The notes beneath the pieces are model-generated. The model did no database searches. It worked only from the letters and a program-made list of their open reading frames with translations, and had not been told where the DNA came from. From contig NZ_MSDV01000071.1 of NCBI RefSeq assembly GCF_001931485.1, forward strand, positions 62,001-126,000: a stretch of 64,000 bases of DNA, given 5' to 3'. Each line of letters starts with the position of its first letter. Positions within the stretch are counted from its first letter, which is position 1. Positions 32,557 through 40,755 of this stretch are shown here, in pieces. Source of the DNA: Burkholderia sp. SRS-W-2-2016 (GTDB taxonomy: Bacteria; Pseudomonadota; Gammaproteobacteria; Burkholderiales; Burkholderiaceae). A program made the translations under genes and the position numbers.

Positions 32557-33333
32557 TCAGCGTACGAGCAACGGCAAGCTCATCAGGCGCCCTTGCCCCA
32601 CGCGCGGCGTGTTCTCATCGCACAGCCGCAAACACATCCATGCGGTCGCGAGATTGCTGCTCACCACCGGTTTGCCGATCGCCGCCTCGATTCGCGCGAT
32701 GATCGGCGCAGCGCGCACCGCGGTGCAGGAGATAAACAGCGCGTCGGACTCCGGCGCAATCGCTTCGCGTGCGAACGCGACGATATCGTCGTGCGAGAGC
32801 CGTGCCATTTCGCGGTCGTCGCTCAGACCGATGCAGGAGAATCGATCGATCGTGAAACCCCGCGCGGCAAAGTACTCGGCCATCGGCCGGCTGGTGTCGA
32901 CCGTATAGGGCGTCAGCACACTGATGCGGCGCGCGCCGAGCGTATCGAGCGCGGTGACCGCGGCGGCGGTCGGCGTGACGACTCTGGCCGATGGCTTCGC
33001 CGCGTGAATCGCCTGTTCTATTTGCGCATCGCCGATCATCACCGACGCCGACGTACACGAATACATCACCACGTCGAGCGTTTCGTCGGGCAGGATCAAC
33101 GCGGCGCCGGCAGTCAAAGAAGGTTGCATCGCCCGCAGGTTCTCGGCCGTGACCGGGTTCGCATACGGCACCCGGTTCACATAAATGCCGATCCGCTCGC
33201 TCGCAACCAGCGCGGCAAAATCCGGCTCGGTGGTGTGGTCGGTGGCGAGAATGACGAGGCCAACACGTTTTTCGAACGCGCGATCGATCAGTTGCGGCCT
33301 GCGTTGAAATTGCTCAATAGGAGTTGGCGTCAT
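32557..33333 (-). CDS. eutA: EutA, Asp/Glu racemase-like protein of hydroxyectoine use
   Basis: 258 residues. ATG (33331-33333) overlaps the ehuD stop (TAATG), so translation is coupled. It belongs to the maleate isomerase/arylmalonate decarboxylase branch of the Asp/Glu racemase superfamily, with the two catalytic Cys in 'VVMYSCTSASVMIG' and 'DALFISCTAVRAAP'. In ectoine clusters this protein is EutA, thought with EutB and EutC to convert 5-hydroxyectoine to ectoine. The exact reaction is not settled in what I know. It is the last gene of ehuABCD-eutA. Confidence 0.88.
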   Translation of the reverse strand: MTPTPIEQFQRRPQLIDRAFEKRVGLVILATDHTTEPDFAALVASERIGIYVNRVPYANPVTAENLRAMQPSLTAGAALILPDETLDVVMYSCTSASVMIGDAQIEQAIHAAKPSARVVTPTAAAVTALDTLGARRISVLTPYTVDTSRPMAEYFAARGFTIDRFSCIGLSDDREMARLSHDDIVAFAREAIAPESDALFISCTAVRAAPIIARIEAAIGKPVVSSNLATAWMCLRLCDENTPRVGQGRLMSLPLLVR

Positions 33334-33992
33334 TAATGCCCCGGCGCGGGAAAGCGCTTTTCGAGCAGCCGCACGCAGGCCACCGCGATCAGGCTGATAA
33401 AGAGGAACAGCACGCCGACCAGCGTCATCGGCTCCAGATAGCGGTAGTCCGTATTCGCGATAATCTTTGCCTGATTCATCAATTCGAGGACCGTGATCGC
33501 CGACAGCAGCGGCGTTTCCTTGAACATCGAAATCAGGTAATTGGCGAGCGCGGGCAGCATCGGCGGTACGGCTTCGGGGATGATTACGTGCTGCCACGTT
33601 TGCACGGGACTCAGGTTGCACGCTTTCGCGGCCTCCCATTGCCCGCGCGGAATGCTTTCGATCCCGGCGCGATAGACTTCGGCCGCATACGTCGCGTAAT
33701 GCACGCCGATCGCCAGCACGCCGGCCGCGAGCGCCGGCATCCGGATACCGATATCCGGCAATACGTAAAACACGAAGTACAACTGCACCAGCAACGGCGT
33801 GCCGCGAATGAAACTCGCGACCGCCGCGGTGCCGCGCGACACCGCGCGATTCGGCGCGAGCCGCAAAATTGCGATCGCCAGCCCGGCAATCGCCGCGACG
33901 ACCGCGCCGAGCAGCGTCGCCAGTACCGTGATCTTCAACCCTTGCAGCAGAATCGGCAGAATCTCGCGCACGAAGCTCCAGTCCCATTCCAT
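33333..33992 (-). CDS. ehuD: Ectoine ABC transporter permease EhuD
   Basis: 219 residues, polar amino acid-type ABC permease with about five helices and the ATPase-contacting loop 'EVYRAGIESIPRGQWEAAKACNLSPVQTWQHVIIPEA'. It pairs with EhuC as heteromeric channel for ectoine/hydroxyectoine. It starts 4 bp after ehuC and overlaps eutA, so it is fully inside the operon. Assignment to Ehu rather than another amino-acid system rests on the surrounding eut/doe genes. Confidence 0.88.
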   Translation of the reverse strand: MEWDWSFVREILPILLQGLKITVLATLLGAVVAAIAGLAIAILRLAPNRAVSRGTAAVASFIRGTPLLVQLYFVFYVLPDIGIRMPALAAGVLAIGVHYATYAAEVYRAGIESIPRGQWEAAKACNLSPVQTWQHVIIPEAVPPMLPALANYLISMFKETPLLSAITVLELMNQAKIIANTDYRYLEPMTLVGVLFLFISLIAVACVRLLEKRFPAPGH

Positions 33993-33996
33993 GGCT

Positions 33997-34656
33997 CTAT
34001 CTCCTGATCCGGTCGAGCCCGAAGCTCATCCGGTTTTCGAGCTTGCGCATGCCGAACGAAATCAGGCACGCCAGTGCGAAGTACAGCGCGAGAATCGTCG
34101 CGAACGGCAGCAGCGTATTGCCGGTTTGCGAGCGGACCACTTGCGCCTGGAACGTCATGTCGCCGAGCGAGATCAGCGACACGACCGCGGTGCCCTTCAG
34201 CAATTCGATTGCGTTGTTGCCGAACGTGGGCATCATCAGCGGCAACGCCTGCGGCAGGATCACGTGGCGCATCCGTTGATATCGCGTCAGATTCAGCGCG
34301 ATGCACGCGTTGCGCTGCTCATGGCCGATCGCGGCAACCGCGCCGCGCACCACTTCCGCGCCGTACGCGCCCACGTTCAGGCCCAACGCGAGCACGCCGG
34401 CCTGCAGAGGCGTCAGCGAAATGCCGGCCATCGGCAACACGAAGTACGCCCAGAACAGTTGCACGAAGATCGACGTGCCGCGAAAGAACTCGATATACGA
34501 CGTGGCAATCGCACGCACCGCGAAGAAACGCGACAGACGCCCGAGACCCGCGGCGAACGCCATCACGAGCGCCAGCACCGCGCCCATCAGCGTCAACTCG
34601 ACGGTCGTCTGCGCGCCCTTCAGAATCAGCAGCAAATAGCCGGACCAGTGGCTCAT
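33997..34656 (-). CDS. ehuC: Ectoine ABC transporter permease EhuC
   Basis: 219 residues, same HisM/GlnP-type permease family as EhuD. It has about five helices ('YLLLILKGAQTTVELTLMGAVLALVMAF') and the EAA loop 'EVVRGAVAAIGHEQRNACIALNLTRYQRMRHVILPQA'. ATG 34654-34656, 73 bp after ehuB. The heterodimer with EhuD forms the pore, powered by EhuA. Confidence 0.88.
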   Translation of the reverse strand: MSHWSGYLLLILKGAQTTVELTLMGAVLALVMAFAAGLGRLSRFFAVRAIATSYIEFFRGTSIFVQLFWAYFVLPMAGISLTPLQAGVLALGLNVGAYGAEVVRGAVAAIGHEQRNACIALNLTRYQRMRHVILPQALPLMMPTFGNNAIELLKGTAVVSLISLGDMTFQAQVVRSQTGNTLLPFATILALYFALACLISFGMRKLENRMSFGLDRIRR

Positions 34657-34729
34657 CGATGCACCTCGCGGAAAACAATGTATCGGTAGCCATGACGTTG
34701 CCGCGCACGCATGGCCTTCGCCCTCACGC

Positions 34730-35572
34730 TCAGTTCTTCGCCGAGCAGAGCTTTTCGCGGCTATTCGACATCGCCGCTTTCGCCGAGAAGCCGTACGGTT
34801 CGACGATCTTCGCGAATTCGCCGGACTCCTTCATCTTCTTCAGCTCGACGTCGAACGCATCGCGCAACGCGGTGTCCTGCTTGCGGAATGCAACGCCGTC
34901 GCACTGCACCGGCGTGTTCAGCACCGGCGCGATCGATTCGAGATTCGGGTCTTTCGCCTTCGACAGAAGATCGGTAATGGACAGCAGCGGCAATGCGAAT
35001 ACATCGATGCGGCCATCCTGCAGCATCTTCAGACCGCTCTGGCCATCCGGCACGATGATCACGCGATCGGTCGGAATATTCGCGGCGGTCGCGAGCTTCT
35101 GTTCGGTGGTGCCGCCCTCCACGCCGATCACCGCTTTCGGATCCTTGGCGATTTCCTCATAGGTCTTGATGCTCTTCGTGTTGCCCTTCTTGACCGCGAA
35201 CGCTTCGACCGCGCACAGCACCGGCTGCGAATAAGCCACCGCCGCGCAGCGTTGCGGCGTCATGAAGAGTCCCGCCGCTATCGCGTCATGACGCCCGGCC
35301 GCGAGGCCCGGAATCATCGCGCCGTATTCGGACACCGACGCGACGATGTCGTTGACGCCGAGCCTCTTGAACACCGCGCGCGCGACGTCGGGCGCCGCGC
35401 CGGTTACTTTGCCGTCGGCGCCGATCGCGGTGAACGGCGGTTCGTTGGCAATCGCGATTCGCGCGAAACCTTGCTGACGTAGCTGGGTGAGCTTGTCGTC
35501 GGCCGCATGAGCAACGCTCGCGAACGTCAGCAGCGACAGTCCTCCCGCAATCAGAATCCCCTTCAGCTTCAT
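34730..35572 (-). CDS. ehuB: Ectoine-binding protein EhuB
   Basis: 280 residues with a signal peptide ending 'SVAHA|ADDK'. SBP_bac_3 family of amino-acid-like solutes: 'QGFARIAIANEPPFTAIGADGKVTGAAPDVARAV', 'IPGLAAGRHDAIAAGLFMTPQRC', 'FRKQDTALRDAFDVELKKMKESGEF'. In EhuB the ligand ectoine is held by an aromatic cage, and the N-terminal 'EPPFTAIG' fits such proteins. GGAG ribosome site before the ATG at 35570-35572. The C-terminal 'ALRDAFDVELKKM' helix is typical. Confidence 0.9.
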   Translation of the reverse strand: MKLKGILIAGGLSLLTFASVAHAADDKLTQLRQQGFARIAIANEPPFTAIGADGKVTGAAPDVARAVFKRLGVNDIVASVSEYGAMIPGLAAGRHDAIAAGLFMTPQRCAAVAYSQPVLCAVEAFAVKKGNTKSIKTYEEIAKDPKAVIGVEGGTTEQKLATAANIPTDRVIIVPDGQSGLKMLQDGRIDVFALPLLSITDLLSKAKDPNLESIAPVLNTPVQCDGVAFRKQDTALRDAFDVELKKMKESGEFAKIVEPYGFSAKAAMSNSREKLCSAKN

Positions 35573-35649
35573 GATCTCTGGCTCCTAAGGCGTGGTGGTA
35601 TGGCGTAGTAGTGAGTGATGTGCAACGTCGGAAATGGAATGCGTCGGGC

Positions 35650-36552
35650 TCAGATCCGGTGTCCCGCGGCGAGAATCTTGCGCAGGAAGGTCTGGGTGCG
35701 CTCGTGAGTCGGATGCGTAAAGATGTCCTCGGGCTTGCCTTCCTCGACGATCCGGCCGCGGTCGAAGAACAGCACGCGGTCCGCGAAGTCGTGCGCGAAA
35801 CCCATTTCGTGTGTGACCAGCAGCATCGTCATATCGGTTTCACGCGCAAGCCGCTGCATTACGTTCAGTACTTCTTCGACGAGTTCGGGGTCGAGCGCGG
35901 AAGTCACTTCGTCGAACAGCATGATCTTCGGCGCCAGTGCAAGCGCCCGCGCAATCGCGACGCGCTGCTTCTGTCCGCCCGACAATTGCGCGGGACGGCT
36001 TTTCGCCTTGTCCGCCATTCCGACCATGTCGAGCAATTCGAGCGCGCGCTTCTCGGCCGACTCGCGGCTCTCGCCCTTGGTCAGCATCGGCGCGAGCGTC
36101 ACGTTCTCGAGCACGCTCTTGTGCGGAAACAGATTGAAGTGCTGAAACACCATGCCGATCTTCTCGCGCATCTTCTGCAGATGCCGCTCGTTCGCGGGCA
36201 CCATCTGAGCGCCGCGCGGCATATGGAACAGCTGTTCGCCGTCCACTTCGATATGGCCGCCTTCGATCGTTTCGAGTGTCATCAGAATGCGCAGGATCGT
36301 CGTTTTGCCCGAGCCGGACGGGCCGATCAGCGCGAGCTTTTCGCCGGGCATCACGTCGAGCGACAGCCCATCGAGCACGGTCAGTGCGCCATAGCGCTTG
36401 GTAATCCCGTCGATCCGGATCAGCGGCTTCACGCCCGCTGCTTCCTCGCGCCGCTGCGAAACAGCGGCAGGCGCGGCCGCGCGGTCGGAAGAAAGACTTG
36501 CCGGGGCGATGCCTGAAGCGCTCAGCAGATCGGTAACTCGCGCAGTGTTCAT
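35650..36552 (-). CDS. ehuA: Ectoine ABC transporter ATPase EhuA
   Basis: 300 residues from ATG 36550-36552. Walker A 'GPSGSGKTT', Q-loop 'MVFQHFNLFPHKSVLENV', signature 'LSGGQKQRVAIARALAL', Walker B 'IMLFDEVTSALDP' and H-loop 'LLVTHEMGFAHDFA', all typical of polar amino acid ABC ATPases. About 45 N-terminal residues before 'IRIDGITKRYG' are extra and low in complexity. An upstream ATG at 36648 would put the start next to the MocR palindrome (36661-36678), leaving no room for a leader, so the later start is preferred. First gene of ehuABCD-eutA. Confidence 0.88.
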   Translation of the reverse strand: MNTARVTDLLSASGIAPASLSSDRAAAPAAVSQRREEAAGVKPLIRIDGITKRYGALTVLDGLSLDVMPGEKLALIGPSGSGKTTILRILMTLETIEGGHIEVDGEQLFHMPRGAQMVPANERHLQKMREKIGMVFQHFNLFPHKSVLENVTLAPMLTKGESRESAEKRALELLDMVGMADKAKSRPAQLSGGQKQRVAIARALALAPKIMLFDEVTSALDPELVEEVLNVMQRLARETDMTMLLVTHEMGFAHDFADRVLFFDRGRIVEEGKPEDIFTHPTHERTQTFLRKILAAGHRI

Positions 36553-36886
36553 ATCGATTCGATCCCGTTCGTCATGCGTGACTTCAGTGAATGGATTGCG
36601 GCGGCGGTACTGGGACCGCCAGTGATGCGAATCAGAATACGCAGCCATATTTCCGTTCTAAATTGCTCTAGAACAATTCTTTTTTCCGGTGTGAGCAAAG
36701 AGCGTCAATGCGTGCAGTGCAACAACTGCGATGCGCCGGCTATTCGCGCGACGAAGATTGAACTAGCACATTCGGCGGGCTTTTTTCGCGGCATTAGACT
36801 GCGCCGAGAAATACCCCGTGGACGCCCCATTCACGTGCAACGGGCGCCACTTCCCGCAACGACGTCACGCTCAGAGAGAGGGGAAG
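36553..36886. promoter_or_regulatory. Divergent control region ehuA / eutD with two palindromes
   Basis: 334 bp between the two ectoine transcription units. AATTGCTCTAGAACAATT (36661-36678) is a near-perfect palindrome nearer ehuA. GATTGAACTAGCACATTC (36757-36774) is a weaker copy nearer eutD, 96 bp away centre to centre. Both fit the consensus seen before the MocR gene. Confidence 0.65.
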
Positions 36887-38107
36887 ATGTCAGATACGAC
36901 GCAACACGAATCGCGAATTGAGGCGCCCGTCGTGCGCCTGCCGTTCGAACGCGACGAATATGCCGCGCGTCTTCGCAAGACACGCAAGGCCATGCAGGCG
37001 GCCGGCATCGAGCTATTGATCGTGTCGGACCCGACCAATATGGCCTGGCTCACCGGCTACGACGGCTGGTCGTTTTACGTGCACCAGTGCGTGCTGCTCG
37101 CGCTGGACGGGGAGCCGGTCTGGTACGGACGCGGCCAGGACGCGAATGGTGCGAAGCGCACCGTTTTCATGCAGCACGATCAGATCGTCGGTTATCCCGA
37201 TCATTACGTGCAATCCACCGCCCGGCATCCGATGGACTACCTTGCCCGCGACGTGATCGCGGCGCGCGGCTGGGACAACGCGAAGATCGGCGTCGAAATG
37301 GATAACTACTATTTCAGCGCCGCCGCGTATCGCGCGCTGGTCGCGAATCTGCCGGAGGCGAAATGGCAGGATGCGACCGGCCTCGTGAACTGGCAGCGCG
37401 CGGTCAAATCGCCGCGCGAGATCGAGTACATGCGGGTGGCCGCGCGCATCGTCGAGAAGATGCACGCGCATATCGTCGAGCGCATCGAACCCGGCATGCG
37501 CAAGAATGACCTCGTCGCGGAAATCTACTCGGCAGGCATTACCGGCGTGGACGGTCATGGCGGCGACTATCCGGCGATCGTGCCGCTGCTGCCGACCGGC
37601 GCCGACGCGGCCGCCCCGCATCTGACCTGGGACGACACACCGTTTGCAAAAGACGCCGGCACGTTCTTCGAAATCGCCGGTTGCTTCAAGCGCTATCACT
37701 GTCCGCAGTCGCGCACCGTGTATCTCGGCAAGCCGCCGAAGCATTTCATCGAAGGCGAGCGCGCGGTGGTCGAAGGGATCGAGGCCGGGCTTACCGCCGC
37801 GAAACCGGGCAATACCTGCGAGGACATCGCCAATGCGTTCTTTGCGGTACTGCACAAATACGGCATAGAAAAGAACAGCCGCTGCGGCTATCCGATCGGC
37901 GCGAGCTATCCGCCGGACTGGGGCGAGCGCACGATGAGCCTGCGTCCCGGGGACAAGACGGTCCTCGAACCCGGCATGACGTTCCACTTCATGCCGGGAC
38001 TGTGGCTCGACGATTGGGGACTCGAAATCACCGAAAGTATTCTGATTACCGACTCCGGCGTCGAGACCTTCTGCAAAACGCCTCGCAAACTGTTCGTCAA
38101 ACCGTAA
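36887..38107 (+). CDS. eutD: Ectoine hydrolase EutD/DoeA
   Basis: 406 residues, ATG at 36887 with a GAGAGGGGA site. M24 (creatinase/prolidase) fold: N-terminal domain ('MQAAGIELLIVSDPTNMAWLTGYDGWSFY') and C-terminal pita-bread domain ('GTFFEIAGCFKRYHCPQSRTVYLG', 'GERTMSLRPGDKTVLEPGMTFHFMPG'). 'DPTNMAWLTGYDGWSFYVHQ' is typical of ectoine hydrolases. It opens the ectoine ring to N-acetyl-L-2,4-diaminobutyrate. Divergent from ehuA and controlled from a shared region. An oxidoreductase gene follows after 65 bp. Confidence 0.9.
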   Translation: MSDTTQHESRIEAPVVRLPFERDEYAARLRKTRKAMQAAGIELLIVSDPTNMAWLTGYDGWSFYVHQCVLLALDGEPVWYGRGQDANGAKRTVFMQHDQIVGYPDHYVQSTARHPMDYLARDVIAARGWDNAKIGVEMDNYYFSAAAYRALVANLPEAKWQDATGLVNWQRAVKSPREIEYMRVAARIVEKMHAHIVERIEPGMRKNDLVAEIYSAGITGVDGHGGDYPAIVPLLPTGADAAAPHLTWDDTPFAKDAGTFFEIAGCFKRYHCPQSRTVYLGKPPKHFIEGERAVVEGIEAGLTAAKPGNTCEDIANAFFAVLHKYGIEKNSRCGYPIGASYPPDWGERTMSLRPGDKTVLEPGMTFHFMPGLWLDDWGLEITESILITDSGVETFCKTPRKLFVKP

Positions 38108-38172
38108 TCCCGCCGGCGTCGCAAGAGCGTGAAGCCACGCAAGCGCGACGCCCTTTCCATTGAAGAGGACAC

Positions 38173-39252
38173 ATGCTTCCGAAAACAATGAAGGCCATCG
38201 TGCTGACCGCGCACGGCGGCCTCGACAAACTCGTCTATCGCGACGACGTGCCGGTGCCGGTCTGCGCGGCGGGCGAAGTACTGATCGAAGTCACCGCGTG
38301 CGGGCTCAACAATACCGACGTGTGGGTCCGCCAGGGCGCGTACGGCACCGACGACGACCCGCAGGCGGTGTCGACATGGCGACGCGGCCGCTCGACGCTG
38401 ACGTTTCCGCGCATTCAAGGCGCGGATATCGTCGGACGGGTGGTGGCGGTGGGGCGCGGTGTCAGCGACGCGCGGATCGGCGAGCGGGTGATCGTCGATG
38501 CATCGATCTATAACCGCGACGACGACAGCCTCGCCGATATCGACTATATCGGTCACGGTCGGGACGGCGGTTACGCTGAATATACGGCTGTGCCCGCGGA
38601 GAATGCGCACCGCGTCGACTCCAACTATTCGGATGCCGAACTTGCAACGTTCTGGTGTGCGTATCACACCGGCGAACAGATGATCGAGCGGGCCGGCGTC
38701 AAAGCCGGTGAGAGCGTCTTGATTACCGGTGCGTCCGGCGGCGTCGGCTCGGCGATCATCCAGTTGTGCCGCGCGCGCGGTGCGATTCCGTATGCGGTGG
38801 TCAGCAAGGGTAAGGAAGAGGCGGTGCTCGCACTCGGTGCGCAAGCCGTGATGCTACGCAACAGCGGTGATTTCGTTGCGGATGTCGAGCGGATGATGAA
38901 CGGCAAGCCGGTCGACGTGGTCGCCGATCTGGTCGGCGGGGCGCTGTTCGGCAAGCTGCTGAATGTACTGCGACCGGAAGGGCGTTATACGACGGCCGGC
39001 GCGATTGCCGGGCCGGTCGTGCAGCTCGATCTGCGCACGATGTATCTGAAGCAGTTGCAGTTGAATGGGTCGTCGCAAGGGACGCGTGGCGCGTTTAAGC
39101 GTGTGCTCGACTATATCGGGAGCGGTACGATCAGGCCGGTTCTCGCCGCGACTTATCCGCTGTCGAAGTTTCATGAAGCGCAGACGCGGTTTATGGAGAA
39201 GAGCTTTGTCGGGAATATTGTTGTGATTCCGGATCGGTGTTTCGACTTATAA
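38173..39252 (+). CDS. MDR-family (quinone/alcohol) oxidoreductase in the ectoine cluster
   Basis: 359 residues, medium-chain dehydrogenase/reductase. GroES-like domain ('GEVLIEVTACGLNNTDVWVRQGAYG', 'FPRIQGADIVGRVVAVGRGV') and a Rossmann domain with 'GESVLITGASGGVGSAIIQLCRARGA'. The alanine-rich GASGGVGS motif suits NADPH use. The usual structural zinc Cys cluster of classical ADHs is absent, so it is closer to quinone oxidoreductases. It follows eutD on the same strand, suggesting a pathway role such as handling a hydroxyectoine-derived intermediate. That is inference only. Ends at a strong hairpin. Confidence 0.8.
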   Translation: MLPKTMKAIVLTAHGGLDKLVYRDDVPVPVCAAGEVLIEVTACGLNNTDVWVRQGAYGTDDDPQAVSTWRRGRSTLTFPRIQGADIVGRVVAVGRGVSDARIGERVIVDASIYNRDDDSLADIDYIGHGRDGGYAEYTAVPAENAHRVDSNYSDAELATFWCAYHTGEQMIERAGVKAGESVLITGASGGVGSAIIQLCRARGAIPYAVVSKGKEEAVLALGAQAVMLRNSGDFVADVERMMNGKPVDVVADLVGGALFGKLLNVLRPEGRYTTAGAIAGPVVQLDLRTMYLKQLQLNGSSQGTRGAFKRVLDYIGSGTIRPVLAATYPLSKFHEAQTRFMEKSFVGNIVVIPDRCFDL

Positions 39253-39280
39253 AAAGAAGCGGCCGCTCATCAGCGGCCGC
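39251..39280 (-). terminator. Terminator of the doeC-doeD transcript
   Basis: Perfect GCGGCCGCT-CATC-AGCGGCCGC hairpin followed on the minus strand by TTCTTTTT. It lies 22 bp after the doeD stop codon and directly after the MDR gene on the other strand. Confidence 0.88.
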
Positions 39281-39301
39281 CTCTCTCTTCCCCTCATCCC
39301 C

Positions 39302-40699
39302 TCAAACCGCCGCCGTCTTCGCCAACACCTGCGAAGCAACCTCATCCACCGCCTCACGCGTCAGCTTCACGATCTCGTCCACATCGCTGCGCGTCGCGAC
39401 CAACGGCGGCGCAAAGCCGAGAATATCGCCGTGCGGCATTGCCCGCGCAATCAGCCCGCGCTGCATCGCCGCGGCCGACACACGCGGCCCGACCTTCAGC
39501 GCCGCATCGAACGGCTGGCGCGCATCTTTATCGGCCATGAATTCGAGCGCGGCCAGCATGCCCACGCCGCGCACTTCACCGACCAGAGGATGCGAGTCGA
39601 ACGCCGCATGCAACTGCTCCAGCAGATACGCGCCGGTTTGCGCGGCATTCTGCGTCAGGTTCTCGCGCTCCAGGATTTCGAGGTTCGCAAGTCCCGCCGC
39701 CGCGCAGATCGGGTGACCGGAATAGGTCCAGCCATGCCCCATCGCGCCCGACTCCTGGGATGCCTTATCGATCACGTCCCACACCTGTTCGCTGACGATC
39801 ACACCCGACAGCGGCGCATACGCACTCGTCAAACCCTTCGCAACGGTAATCAGATCGGGCTGAATCCCATAGTGCTGCGCGCCCATCTTCGAACCGACCC
39901 GCCCAAACCCGCACACCACTTCGTCGCTAATCAGCAGAATGTCGTGCTTCTTCAACACCTGCTGGATCGCCGGCCAGTACCCGGCAGGCGGCGGCAAAAT
40001 TCCGCCGGTGCCCATCACCGGCTCGCCGATGAACGCGGCGATCGTATCCGCGCCTTCGCGCGCGATCAGCTTTTCGAGTTCATCGACGCAATACGCGACA
40101 AACTGCGCTTCGCTCATCCCCGCCGGCGCGCGCCGATACCAATGCGGACACACGGTGTGTTTGACGCGCTCGACCGGCAAATCGAAGAACTGATGAAAAC
40201 TCGGCAGACCGGTCAAACTGCCGGTGACGATCCCCGAGCCGTGATAGCCACGATCGCGCGAAATGATCTTCTTCTTGTTCGGCCGGCCCTTCACATTGTT
40301 GTAGTACCAGACGAGCTTGATCTGCGTTTCGTTCGCATCCGAGCCCGACATCCCGTAGTACACCTTCTTCATTCCCTGCGGCGCCCAGTCGATAATCCGC
40401 GACGACAGTTCGATGATCGTATCGGTCGAGTGGCCGACATAGGTATGGTAATAAGCGAGCTTCTTCGCCTGCTCGTAGATCGCTTCGGCCACTTCGGTGC
40501 GGCCATAGCCGATGTTTACGCAATACAGCCCGGCGAATGCATCGATATACGATTTGCCTTGATGGTCCTCGATACGGATACCCTTCGCGCCGGTCACGAT
40601 CCGGCCCGGCAGCGCGCCGCTCGCGTGATCGTGCGCGTGCGTCGACGGATGCATGAAGTGCGCGCGGTCCGCGCTCAGCAGTTGCTCTAGTTGATTCAT
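39302..40699 (-). CDS. doeD: Class III aminotransferase DoeD (diaminobutyrate transaminase)
   Basis: 465 residues, omega-aminotransferase fold. 'YYGMSGSDANETQIKLVWYYN' for PLP phosphate binding, 'RGYHGSGIVTGSLTG', 'LLISDEVVCGFGRVGS' with the PLP-Asp, the Schiff-base Lys in 'LITVAKGLTSAYAPLSGVIV', and 'TYSGHPICAAAGLANLEI'. In ectoine breakdown it moves an amino group from L-2,4-diaminobutyrate to give aspartate semialdehyde. AGGAG precedes the ATG. Last gene of the eutB-eutC-eutE-doeX-doeC-doeD run. Confidence 0.87.
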   Translation of the reverse strand: MNQLEQLLSADRAHFMHPSTHAHDHASGALPGRIVTGAKGIRIEDHQGKSYIDAFAGLYCVNIGYGRTEVAEAIYEQAKKLAYYHTYVGHSTDTIIELSSRIIDWAPQGMKKVYYGMSGSDANETQIKLVWYYNNVKGRPNKKKIISRDRGYHGSGIVTGSLTGLPSFHQFFDLPVERVKHTVCPHWYRRAPAGMSEAQFVAYCVDELEKLIAREGADTIAAFIGEPVMGTGGILPPPAGYWPAIQQVLKKHDILLISDEVVCGFGRVGSKMGAQHYGIQPDLITVAKGLTSAYAPLSGVIVSEQVWDVIDKASQESGAMGHGWTYSGHPICAAAGLANLEILERENLTQNAAQTGAYLLEQLHAAFDSHPLVGEVRGVGMLAALEFMADKDARQPFDAALKVGPRVSAAAMQRGLIARAMPHGDILGFAPPLVATRSDVDEIVKLTREAVDEVASQVLAKTAAV

Positions 40700-40755
40700 G
40701 GGTTACTCCTTCGGGTAATGTTCAAATCAAAAAATGAATGACTGATCGATCGGCT

